A stretch of DNA of 16,448 nucleotides from an uncultured Phascolarctobacterium sp. Lineage in GTDB: Bacteria; Bacillota; Negativicutes; Acidaminococcales; Acidaminococcaceae. A model generated the notes under the pieces. It ran no database searches. It had not been told where the DNA came from and worked only from the letters and a program-made list of their open reading frames with translations. The first letter of the stretch is position 1, and every line of letters starts with the position of its first letter. Shown piece after piece: positions 1-7,400 of this stretch. Where the stretch lies: assembly GCA_900544885.1 (NCBI GenBank), contig UQWU01000041.1, positions 1 to 16,448 of the forward strand, read 5' to 3'. Position numbers and translations under genes: made by a program.

Positions 1-490
1 GCAGTAAAAGCAAGAGTGATAACGTTATATTAACTCTTGTAGAACGTCTTACACGCAAGTACATAGCCATTAAAATCGAAGGAAAAACAACATCTTCCGT
101 TAGTAAAGCTATGGAATACTTGAAAAATTACTATGGCGATAAGTTTAGCCAGATATTCAAAACTATAACAAGTGATAACGGTAGTGAATTTGCTGAACTC
201 GCAAAGCTTGAAGATAACACAAAGACAAAAGTATACTTTGCCCACCCTTACAGTTCATGGGAAAGAGGTTCTAACGAACGTCACAATGGTCTTTTAAGAA
301 GATTTATTCCTAAAGGAAAGAGAATAGGCAAATATACTTCTGATGATATTCTGTTGACAGCAGATTGGTGTAATTTGTTACCCAGGAAAATACTCGGATA
401 CAAATCACCTGATGATCTATTCGAGAATGAGCTTGATAAGATTTATGCAACTTGATTTTTAAAAAGTGTGCAATTTCTTATTGCAATTTA
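1..490 (+). mobile_element. IS30-family insertion sequence, right (3') part, left end outside the window
   Basis: This is the 3' portion of an IS30-family element: the transposase C-terminus (stop at 453-455) followed by a short non-coding tail. The right boundary is set at 490 because three copies of this tail in the window all stop matching after the shared TTGCAATTTA (481-490 here, 2361-2370, and the complement of 16353-16362). The subterminal AAAAAGTGTGCAA block is also shared by all three. The left end and any target duplication cannot be seen. Over the 96 bases available it differs from the inverted copy at 16353-16448 at one position. It differs from the copy at 2210-2370 at 17 of 161 positions by my hand count. 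Confidence 0.88.
3..455 (+). CDS. IS30-family transposase, C-terminal part (5' truncated by window edge)
   Basis: This is the catalytic (rve/RNase H-like) half of an IS30-family DDE transposase, which cuts and joins the ends of its insertion sequence. The frame is open from base 3 with no start, so the gene begins upstream. The segment starts close to where family members read 'LTLVER', just after the first catalytic Asp, which therefore lies outside the window. The second catalytic Asp is in the SDNGSEF motif (codon 174-176). The Glu is in NERHNGLLRRF (codon 276-278), a DD(33)E spacing that is classic for IS30. The C-terminal RRFIPKG and GYKSPDDLF blocks are also typical. It ends with TGA at 453-455. 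The copy seen is uninterrupted, so this element could be active if its 5' part is intact. Confidence 0.93.
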   Translation, partial: SKSKSDNVILTLVERLTRKYIAIKIEGKTTSSVSKAMEYLKNYYGDKFSQIFKTITSDNGSEFAELAKLEDNTKTKVYFAHPYSSWERGSNERHNGLLRRFIPKGKRIGKYTSDDILLTADWCNLLPRKILGYKSPDDLFENELDKIYAT

Positions 491-685
491 GGCCAGTATA
501 TATTTTCGGTTTTTCAAAATTATCTACTAAACTAATACCAAAGGTGATGTATAGTCCTCACATAAAGCTTATTATTACAGCAATGAGACACTGGTAGGCT
601 ACCCTTTCTGGGAACTGGTGGTATCTATAAGATTTTCAACAAGGGTTCTAGTAGCACTAACTATAAGGACTTCCATATAAGTTTC
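491..685. other. non-coding spacer between IS30 right end and the AbiE promoter
   Basis: I see no convincing gene here. One frame is open from 555 to 680 (41 codons, ending TAA), but it has no start codon and no ribosome binding site. The sequence is A+T-rich with several stops in every other frame. It is probably the remnant of the DNA into which the IS inserted, plus upstream sequence belonging to the AbiE operon. Confidence 0.4.
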
Positions 686-714
686 TTTACTTTTTTACTA
701 ATTACAGATATAAT
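686..714 (+). promoter_or_regulatory. sigma-70-type promoter of the AbiE operon
   Basis: A perfect -10 hexamer TATAAT (709-714) is preceded, after a 17-bp spacer, by TTTACT (686-691), a 4-of-6 match to TTGACA. Transcription would start near 721, leaving a very short leader before the AGGAAG ribosome binding site (730-735) and the ATG at 746. It is the only promoter-like element between the upstream IS and the antitoxin gene. Confidence 0.65.
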
Positions 715-725
715 ATTAGCAAAAA
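692..725. promoter_or_regulatory. inverted repeat over the AbiE promoter, candidate antitoxin operator
   Basis: The arms TTTTTACTAAT (692-702) and ATTAGCAAAAA (715-725) are inverted repeats matching at 10 of 11 positions. The 12-bp spacer between them contains the -10 hexamer. AbiEi-type antitoxins are known to bind inverted repeats in their own promoter and repress it. The position here would block RNA polymerase directly. Seen in sequence: the symmetry and its overlap with the -10. Inferred: that AbiEi binds it. Confidence 0.5.
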
Positions 726-745
726 GGTAAGGAAGTGATGCTGTT

Positions 746-1339
746 ATGAAAGTACAAGCTACGTTGGATAATTTACTTAGTAAAAGTAATGGCACAATTA
801 AAGTTTCTCAAGCACTTGAAGCTGGAATTTCTAAACCTGCATTTTATGAATACGTAAAGCGAAATAATCTGGAAAATGCCAATAATGGAATTTACTATCA
901 ACAACATGCTTGGAGCGACTACTTATATTTTATACATTTAAGATGTAAACAAGCAGTATTTTCTCATGAAACCGCACTATATTTGCACGAACTGACGGAC
1001 AGAGAACCTTTTAATTATTCTGTTACGGTAATCACAGGATATAACCCAACCAACTTAAAAAAGGATGGGGTTAAAGTATATAGTGTAAAAAAGGAGCTGC
1101 ATCATGTTGGTTTGACTTTGATTAAAACAAATTTCAACAATGATGTTCCGGTATACGATTTAGAAAGAACAGTATGTGATATTATACGTTCTAGAAACTC
1201 TATGGATTATCAGGTTTTTCAGGATACATTAAAGAATTATTTAAAAAGACGTGATAAAAATTTAAAATTGTTAATGGAGTATGCTGCATTATTTAGGGTT
1301 AAGAATGTTCTCAAAAAATACCTGGAGGTGCTACTATGA
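746..1339 (+). CDS. abiEi: AbiEi-type antitoxin / transcriptional repressor
   Basis: This 197-residue protein is the first gene of a two-gene AbiE (type IV) toxin-antitoxin operon. Family knowledge: AbiEi antitoxins have an N-terminal winged-helix DNA-binding part that represses the operon and a C-terminal part that counters the toxin without stable complex formation. Here the N-terminus (about residues 5-45, with SQALEAGISKPAFYEYVKRN) reads as a winged helix-turn-helix. The middle carries the family-like run 'FSHETALYLHELTDREPFNYSVTV' in the usual place (about 72-95), then 'VYDLERTVCDIIR' (about 137-149). The start ATG has an AGGAAG ribosome binding site 10 bases upstream. The stop codon overlaps the start of the toxin gene by 4 bp, indicating translational coupling. 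No frameshift or truncation is visible. Confidence 0.85.
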   Translation: MKVQATLDNLLSKSNGTIKVSQALEAGISKPAFYEYVKRNNLENANNGIYYQQHAWSDYLYFIHLRCKQAVFSHETALYLHELTDREPFNYSVTVITGYNPTNLKKDGVKVYSVKKELHHVGLTLIKTNFNNDVPVYDLERTVCDIIRSRNSMDYQVFQDTLKNYLKRRDKNLKLLMEYAALFRVKNVLKKYLEVLL

Positions 1340-2178
1340 TTATAACTTCTGGAACACAACTAAAAGATATGATAAAAAATTTAGCCAGAAAACATTCTGC
1401 TGATTCACAAATTCTATTAAGGACATATATGACAGAACGTTTTTTGGAACGCCTATCACAATCTAGCTATAAGAATAACTTCATAATAAAGGGAGGTATG
1501 CTTATAACAGCTATGGTAGGAATACAAAGTCGTTCTACTATGGATCTAGATACCACAATTAAAGGCTTTACGCTGAATCAAGATGAATTAGAATCCATTA
1601 TAAATCAGATATGCTTAATCAATATCAATGATGGAGTTACCTTTGAAATTAAAAGCTTTTCAGAGATTATGGACGAAGCAGATTATCCTGGAGTACGCAT
1701 CTCAATGAATTGCTTCTACGATAACATTAGAATCCCTATGAAATTAGATATTTCTACCGGAGATGTCATAACACCTAAAGAAATTGCTTTTAAATATCAA
1801 CTCATGTTTGAAAAAAGGGAAATCGCTTTATTAGCATATAACATTGAAACTGTGTTAGCTGAAAAAATAGAAACCATAATTGCCAGAAATATTACTAATA
1901 CAAGGATGAGAGATTTTTATGACATCCATGTTCTTTTGAAGAGCTATACAGATCAAATTAATTACAAAATTTTAAAGCTTGCATTCAATGCAACCTCTAC
2001 CAAAAGAGTTACAAAAAAGTTAATGATTAATGCAGAATCTGTATTTGATGAATTGGCCAATGATGCAGATATGATCAAATTGTGGAAACGATACCAGGAT
2101 AACAATAATTATGCCAATGAATTGCTGTGGGCGGATGTTGTCAACTCCGTAAAGTCCTTATATTTGAAAATACAGTAA
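1336..2178 (+). CDS. abiEii: AbiEii/AbiGii-type nucleotidyltransferase toxin
   Basis: This 280-residue protein is the toxin of the AbiE pair. Family knowledge: AbiEii proteins are DUF1814 nucleotidyltransferases (DNA polymerase beta-like fold) whose activity arrests growth, giving abortive infection; related MenT toxins modify tRNA. Visible motifs are IIKGGMLI (about residues 49-56) followed by RSTMDLDTT (about 66-74), the metal-binding DxD-type site, then KLDISTGD (about 136-143). Further on, the family's 'AEKIETIIAR...RMRDFYDIH' block (about 175-199) contains the conserved Lys and the RDFYD motif. The start ATG overlaps the antitoxin stop (ATGA at 1336-1339) and has GGAGG at 1324-1328. The length is normal for the family. 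An IS30 remnant begins about 25 bp after its stop, with no terminator hairpin between. Confidence 0.88.
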   Translation: MIITSGTQLKDMIKNLARKHSADSQILLRTYMTERFLERLSQSSYKNNFIIKGGMLITAMVGIQSRSTMDLDTTIKGFTLNQDELESIINQICLININDGVTFEIKSFSEIMDEADYPGVRISMNCFYDNIRIPMKLDISTGDVITPKEIAFKYQLMFEKREIALLAYNIETVLAEKIETIIARNITNTRMRDFYDIHVLLKSYTDQINYKILKLAFNATSTKRVTKKLMINAESVFDELANDADMIKLWKRYQDNNNYANELLWADVVNSVKSLYLKIQ

Positions 2179-2203
2179 ACATATTCATTACTATATTTTT
2201 CTG

Positions 2204-2335
2204 ATAGATAAATATACTTCTGATGATATTCTGTTGACAGCAGATTGGTGTAATTTATTACCTAGGAAAATTCTAGGCTACAAAACGCCGGATGATCTGT
2301 TCGAGAATGAACTCGATAAGATTTACGCAGCTTAA
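2204..2335 (+). pseudogene. IS30 transposase C-terminal remnant
   Basis: The frame ATA GAT AAA TAT... encodes IDKYTSDDILL, continues through GYKTPDDLFENELDKIYAA and ends with TAA at 2333-2335. This is the C-terminal tail of the same transposase family as the gene at 3-455. It lacks the whole catalytic domain and a start codon, so it is not functional. The reading frame is unbroken and several differences from copy 1 are synonymous, so the divergence built up while the gene was still under selection, before truncation. Confidence 0.85.
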
Positions 2336-2370
2336 TTTTCAAAAAGTGTGCAACTTCTAATTGCAATTTA
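2204..2370 (+). mobile_element. IS30-family 3'-end remnant (second copy)
   Basis: This is only the last 160 or so bases of an IS30 element: the final 43 sense codons of the transposase and the right terminal sequence ending at TTGCAATTTA (2361-2370). It aligns without gaps to 330-490 of the first copy, with 17 mismatches over 161 bp, many of them at third codon positions. It is therefore an older or different subtype, not a recent duplicate of copy 1. It has the same orientation as copy 1, so the AbiE operon lies between direct repeats of the IS tail. The left part is missing and the break falls just after the AbiEii stop. Confidence 0.85.
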
Positions 2371-2401
2371 AATTATGAAAACAACGCTAACAAATTGATT
2401 T

Positions 2402-2519
2402 TTCACATACGTTATCTTCCAACTATCAAAACTTAAAACTTATGATAGTGTGTGAAGGCCAACGTATTCAATAGCTTTGCAGGCTATCAAAACTTAGTAT
2501 CAAAAAGCGTATCAAAAGC
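2402..2519. repeat. cluster of CTATCAAAA-type repeats, candidate recombinase (res-like) binding sites
   Basis: CTATCAAAACTTA occurs twice in direct orientation (2423-2435 and 2484-2496). The first is followed by an inverted near-copy ending TGATAG (2443-2448), giving a 26-bp imperfect palindrome (2423-2448), close to the 26-28 bp size of a resolvase dimer site. Two shorter direct repeats, GTATCAAAAAGC (2497-2508) and GTATCAAAAGC (2509-2519), follow. Outer arms near 2402-2416 (TTCACATAC..TATC) and 2444-2456 (GATAGTGTGTGAA) are also complementary. A smaller stem, ATAGC/GCTAT, lies at 2472-2487. The cluster sits directly upstream of a serine recombinase gene, as res sites typically do. Binding is inferred. 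Confidence 0.55.
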
Positions 2520-2532
2520 AACTGTTTTAGTG

Positions 2533-2570
2533 TATAATAGGAACAGAAATAAACTTGATATAGGGGGAGA
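2533..2570 (+). promoter_or_regulatory. promoter -10 and ribosome binding site for the recombinase gene, probable BREX operon promoter
   Basis: A perfect TATAAT lies at 2533-2538 and an AGGGGG ribosome binding site at 2562-2567, 6 bases before the ATG at 2574. No good -35 is visible: the bases about 17 bp upstream (TATCAA near 2510-2515) lie inside the repeat cluster, so a protein bound there would cover the -35 region. I see no convincing promoter in the 36-bp gap before brxA, so this is the best candidate for driving the whole BREX cluster. Confidence 0.5.
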
Positions 2571-2573
2571 ATT

Positions 2574-3167
2574 ATGATATACGGATACGCACGAGTGAGC
2601 ACCAAAAAACAACTTACTGGTAACAGCATAGAAGAACAACATAGAACTCTCCTAGAACAGGGATGCACAAAAATAATAGAAGAACAGTGTACAGGTAAAA
2701 CTACCGATAGACCGAAATTAAGTGCTCTGATGGGGCAATTGAAAAAGGGCGATACATTGGTAGTAACTAAGCTTGACCGCTTGGCTAGAAACGTTGTGGA
2801 AGGCGTGACGCTTATCCGTGAGTTGTTGCAGGCTGGTGTTAAAGTACACGTACTGAATGTAGGCCTTTTGGATGATACTCCAATGGGCAATTTTTTTATA
2901 ACCACACTTTTAGCCGTAGCTGAGCTGGAGCGCAGCATGATTGTGGAACGTACTCAGGCTGGTAAGGAAGTGGCTAAAAGTAAACCTGGATACCGTGAAG
3001 GCAGACCAAAGATTGCTAAAAGTCGTCTGGAAGCTGCTCTGAAAATGGTGGATGAAGGGAATTCCTATAAGAAAGTAGCAGAGCTTATGGATATCGGTGA
3101 GGCGACGCTTTATCGTGCTCGTGCAAGGCAAAGAGCAGATGCTATTACAGCTGTATTACCCCATTGA
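2574..3167 (+). CDS. small serine recombinase (resolvase/invertase family)
   Basis: This 197-residue site-specific serine recombinase belongs to the Tn3 resolvase/Hin invertase class. The catalytic Ser is in YGYARVSTKKQ (Ser9). The conserved catalytic-core motifs follow in order: EEQCTGKTTDRPKL (about 40-53), VVTKLDRLARN (about 63-73), and GNFFITTLLAVAELERSMIVERT (about 105-127) with the E helix. A short C-terminal helix-turn-helix (about 155-185, KVAELMDIGEATLYRA) binds DNA. The length is normal for a resolvase. The gene stands where BREX clusters often carry the WYL-type regulator BrxR, and ends 36 bp before brxA on the same strand. It may resolve cointegrates of a carrier transposon, invert a local segment, or repress its own promoter through the upstream repeats. 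The sequence does not say which. Confidence 0.93.
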   Translation: MIYGYARVSTKKQLTGNSIEEQHRTLLEQGCTKIIEEQCTGKTTDRPKLSALMGQLKKGDTLVVTKLDRLARNVVEGVTLIRELLQAGVKVHVLNVGLLDDTPMGNFFITTLLAVAELERSMIVERTQAGKEVAKSKPGYREGRPKIAKSRLEAALKMVDEGNSYKKVAELMDIGEATLYRARARQRADAITAVLPH

Positions 3168-3203
3168 CCATAGAGTTATCTTGATTTGAATGGAGTGCAT
3201 ATA

Positions 3204-3836
3204 ATGCCAAAATCTGAAGCAATAGAATATAAAAGAGTAAGTCCTTACGCTGATTCCGGATCTTTGACTAGAGAACAGTATCTTTTTAAGGAGATGCGTA
3301 TAGTGGCCCAAATGCGTGTAGAAGGGCTTGCTGATGGAGAAATTGTAGAAAAAATATATAGAGAAAACGTTTTCCAATATCCTACGGAAAAGATGCTAAG
3401 AAACATTGCGAGGACTTGTTTAAGACGTCTTAAAGCTTTAGATGATGATGCTTTGCTTAAGGTTATTGCATTAGGAGCCATAGATGAAGCTAAACAGGTC
3501 TGCTTGTATGCGATGATGCAGCAAAATCGTTTGGTTCGAGATTTTATGATTAAGGTAATCGGTGAAAAATACAGTAATCGAGATTACCACTTTAAGAAAA
3601 CAGAAGTAAATAGTTTTTTGATGAATATTCAGGAGCAGGACTTATGGGTTGCTTCATGGAGCGACAGCACTATGAATAAGATTCGTCAGGTCATGGTAAA
3701 AACGCTGGTAGACAATGATTATTTGGATAGTCATAAATCAGAGATCCTCAATACTATTACTATCCAGCCTGCTTTAGAAAATGTTTTAAGAGAAAAGAAT
3801 CCTGCTGCATTGGTAGCATTTAATTGTTTGTATTAA
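3204..3836 (+). CDS. brxA: BrxA, BREX type 1 protein (DUF1819)
   Basis: BrxA is a small core protein of BREX type 1. Family knowledge: it is a helical DNA-binding protein of about 200 residues. It was recognised from its N-terminal YKRVSPYADSGSLTREQYLFKEMRIVAQM block, the LRNIARTCLRRLKAL segment, and the later FMIKVIGEKYSNRDYHF and DLWVASWSDSTMNKIRQVMVKTLVDNDYLD segments typical of DUF1819. I chose ATG 3204 (210 residues) because GGAG (3192-3195) lies 8 bases before it. An in-frame TTG at 3186 would add six residues but has no good ribosome binding site. It is the first BREX gene proper, 36 bp after the recombinase and 13 bp before brxB. Confidence 0.92.
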   Translation: MPKSEAIEYKRVSPYADSGSLTREQYLFKEMRIVAQMRVEGLADGEIVEKIYRENVFQYPTEKMLRNIARTCLRRLKALDDDALLKVIALGAIDEAKQVCLYAMMQQNRLVRDFMIKVIGEKYSNRDYHFKKTEVNSFLMNIQEQDLWVASWSDSTMNKIRQVMVKTLVDNDYLDSHKSEILNTITIQPALENVLREKNPAALVAFNCLY

Positions 3837-3849
3837 GGGAGTTCCAGAT

Positions 3850-4419
3850 ATGTCTGAAAGAAGAAATATAAATGAACGTCTTGATGAGCTTGGTGCATTG
3901 TTGGCATCTGAGGATCTGCGCACAGGCAAAGGCTTAATGAATGAAGAGAATATTAGAATCTTTGACTATTCTCCTGAAGATGAAATGGCAGTGCGCCGTT
4001 TCGTAAAGATGATTGAGTCTAACAAATCAGACTATGGTGACGTCAAGGTCTTTAATTTATTTGATGTGTTCTTGAATCTCTGTAATGATTGTGCTAGCGT
4101 AGAAGATATTGTAGCTGAAGAAGAATATTCCGGCTCTGAATATATTCTGGAAATAATGCAGGATTTTGCAGATAACAAGTCCATTGTAAATAAAATGCTT
4201 GATTTAGGCATGAATGATGCTGCTGTAGTAGTATTAACAGGTCTTGGAGAAATTTATCCAATTGCAAGATTGCATCTGTTGTTGTCTGCATTACAGCCTT
4301 ATAGAGATAGTAAGGCTGTTGTGGCCTTATATCCAGGGGAGTTTACCGGAGAACAGGTTAAGCTGTTTAATAAATTGGCACCGAGTAATTATTACAGAGC
4401 CATTGGGGTTATTAAGTAA
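3850..4419 (+). CDS. brxB: BrxB, BREX type 1 protein (DUF1788)
   Basis: This 189-residue core BREX protein of unknown biochemical role belongs to DUF1788. It is reported to be needed for BREX methylation in the E. coli system. Recognition rests on its size, its place between brxA and brxC, and family-like segments: 'NERLDELGALLASEDLRTGKGL' near the N-terminus (about 7-28), 'VFNLFDVFLNLC' (about 65-76), and the C-terminal 'VVLTGLGEIYPIARLHLLLSALQPY...VVALYPGEFTG' (about 127-167). The last is the most conserved part of the family. The start has AGGGAG (3836-3841) 8 bases upstream. Gaps of 13 bp to brxA and 24 bp to brxC indicate one operon. Confidence 0.92.
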   Translation: MSERRNINERLDELGALLASEDLRTGKGLMNEENIRIFDYSPEDEMAVRRFVKMIESNKSDYGDVKVFNLFDVFLNLCNDCASVEDIVAEEEYSGSEYILEIMQDFADNKSIVNKMLDLGMNDAAVVVLTGLGEIYPIARLHLLLSALQPYRDSKAVVALYPGEFTGEQVKLFNKLAPSNYYRAIGVIK

Positions 4420-4443
4420 TTTGCTGTGTAAGGAGTGGGTTGA

Positions 4444-7400
4444 ATGTTAATCAGGGATATGTTCAGTAAGGACATCAATCGTAGAATCAATGGTGTCGTT
4501 AAGGTTGGTCAGGCCGAAGAAAGCGTTGTTTACCAAGAGGTAAGTGAATATGTTGTTACTGATGAATTAAAGCAGCATTTCACTAAATTTTTTAAGACCT
4601 ATGATCGTGCTTTTGATTTACATACTGATGGTATAGGTGTATGGATCAGTGGCTTTTATGGCAGTGGTAAATCTCACTTTATGAAAATGTTGGCTTATCT
4701 TTTGGAAAACAAGAAAATTGGCAGCAGCGATACTGTCAGCATGTTTGCTGATAAATTTGCTGATGCTCCTGATTTATATAAAATTATCAAAAGAGATACA
4801 GCTGTAGAAACTGAAACCATTCTATTTAACATTGATATAGAAGGTTCTGTAGAAAAGGATAAAACTGCTATACTTCGTGTTTTAGCAAAAATGTTCTACC
4901 AGCACCTGGGATTTTGGGGTGAAAATCTTAAGGTTGCACGTTTTGAATATTTTCTGTATCAGGACAATAAGTTAGCAGATTTCATCAAATATTTTGAAGA
5001 GGCAAGCGGCAAAGAATGGAACCTTGCTCGTAAGGCTTTTGGCTTGCAGGGCAGAGCTGTAGTAGCTGCTTTAATGAAAATATATGGCATGGATGAAGAA
5101 GATGCTAAGAAATGGCATCGTGATAGAGATGTATCAGACTTTAGTATTGCAGCTCTTGTAGATGATATTAAATGGTATATTGACCGTAAACCTGAAAATT
5201 TCCGCCTGCTCTTTATGATTGACGAAATGGGACAGTATGCTGGCAGCGACACCAGCTTGTTGCTTAATTTGCAGTCTGCTGTTGAGGAAATTGGTAATGT
5301 CTGTGGTAACAAATTATGGATTATTTGCACAGGCCAACAGGCTCTTGACCAAATCATTAAAGTAAGAAATGAAGAGTTTTCTCGTATTCAGGCACGTTTT
5401 GAAACTATTCTGGCTCTTTCTTCCAGTTCTGCTGAGGAAGTTATCCAAAAGCGTATTTTAGATAAAAAAGAAGATGCTGCTAAACTTCTTGATAAGGAGT
5501 ATGCTAAAAAGGACGCTGTGCTGCGTAATCTGTTTACCTTTACTTCAGAAACAGTTGGCAGTATGCAGGGTTATGGCAGTAAAGAGGAATTTAGTAAATA
5601 CTATCCCTTTGTTCCCTATCAATTCTTCCTTTTGCAGAAGGTGTTTTCTGAGCTTAAAAAGCACGGTGCTATAGGTCCCCACCAATCTGGTACAGAGCGT
5701 TCTATGCTTTCCGGATTTAAGGATGCTGCAGAAGCGTTACAGGGCTATGAGCATAACCATCTTGCACCGTTCTATCGCTTTTATGAAACTATTAAGGATG
5801 CTATTGATATCCCTACTAAAGAAGTAATTAATGATTGTGCCAAAAATGTTAGTGCAGGACGTTTGCAGGAAATGGATGTGAATGTCTTAAAGCTTCTGTA
5901 CTTGCTGCGCTATGTAAATAAGGCTGTTCCTGCTAATCTTGATAATATCATCATTTTAATGGCTGATAATATTGACGTAGATAAGCAGATTCTTCGTGAA
6001 GAGCTTCGTAACTCCTTAAATCGTCTGATGAGAGAGAACTATATTGAAATCAGCGGTGATATTTACTATTTCTTGACTAATGAAGAACAGGACGTAAAGG
6101 TTGATATTAATGCTGTTCAAGTCGAATCTGGTCAGGTTCGTCAAAAAATTGGCGAAATTTTCATTTCTGAACTGTATAAGAGCAGAAAAATTCGCTGCGG
6201 AAAAAATGACTTTGAATTTGATTGCAAGGTAGATGATGTTGTTTGTGGCAGCAGCGGCAACGATATGGTTTTGCAAATTCTGACCGGAACCGATGAAATT
6301 AATCCTCAAAATGAGATTGATGTGGCAAGTAGAGCTATTGTTGTGCTGCCAGCCAATAATTGTTATGACCTTTTAGAATCTGCCAATAAAATCCGCACCT
6401 ATGTAAAACGTAATAATGTGAACGATATGACAGAGTCTAAGCGTGCAATTGTTAGCAAATATCAGACGAGAGCTAGTCAGTACGAAAGTGAAGCTGTAGA
6501 GAACTTAAAGAAAGCCATTGAAGGTGCAGAATTTATTGTTTCCGGTGAAAAGGTTAAACTTACTGGAGATATGAAGCACAAGCTGGATGAGGCTTTAGAA
6601 CAGCTCGTATATTGTGTTTATAGTTCCTTCCGTCTAGTTGACTACCAGCCAGACAGTGATGCCGATATTAAGGCTATTGCTAATGGTAAAAGAAATGAAT
6701 TAGAAGGATATGAGAGCAATAAAGAGGCTGCGGATAAGGTGGCAGAATATCTGCAAATGATGGCTGACCAAAAGCAACCTGTTTCTATGGCTGCCCTACA
6801 TACACGCTATCAGGCAAAACCATACGGTTGGCGTGAAATTGATATTGCTGCAGTTATGGCTAAGCTGATGCTTGACCAAAAGGTAATTGTTAAATATAGC
6901 GGAGATGTAATCAAGCCAGAAAATAAAAACTTGCCTTATATGCTGCGTCAGAAAAGCTACACAGGCAGTGTACTAGTTAGCCCAAAAGTAAGTGCTTCTG
7001 CTCAAACTATTAGAATCGTAAAGGATTTCCTGCAAGAGTTCTTTAATGTGATGGATATTCCTAACGATGAGGATGGTGTAGTTGAGTTTATTAAGCTTCG
7101 TTTTACAGAGTTGAATGATAAGTACAGGGCACTGCAGAGCAATTATGTAAACGCTAGTTACCCTGGTCAAGATACTGTTAAAGACTCCGTTAGGCGTCTA
7201 AATAATATTCTCAATCAGGCTAATGATAATATAACTTTGTTGGAAAGTCTTAAACAAAACCAGGATGTTCTTTTTGATATGCAGGATGCTATGGATAATG
7301 TAATCAACTTCTTTGCTAACCAAAAAGATATCTTTGACAGCGGCGTAAAGACTTTAAAAGATCTTAAAGATGATGAAATAGATTATCTCTATAAGGACGA

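Noticed and set aside
555..680. 41-codon open frame between the IS30 end and the AbiE promoter
   Set aside because: It has no ATG, GTG or TTG with a ribosome binding site, is immediately preceded by a stop, and has no recognisable domain. It could be a fragment of a lost gene, but nothing supports a functional CDS.
3164..3192. Possible promoter (TTGACC) between the recombinase gene and brxA
   Set aside because: The -35-like TTGACC has no acceptable -10 at 16-18 bp spacing (TTGAAT or TGAATG), so I do not call a separate brxA promoter.
3186..3203. Upstream TTG start for brxA (six extra residues)
   Set aside because: The GGAG motif lies inside this extension and at ideal distance from ATG 3204, while the TTG has no ribosome binding site.
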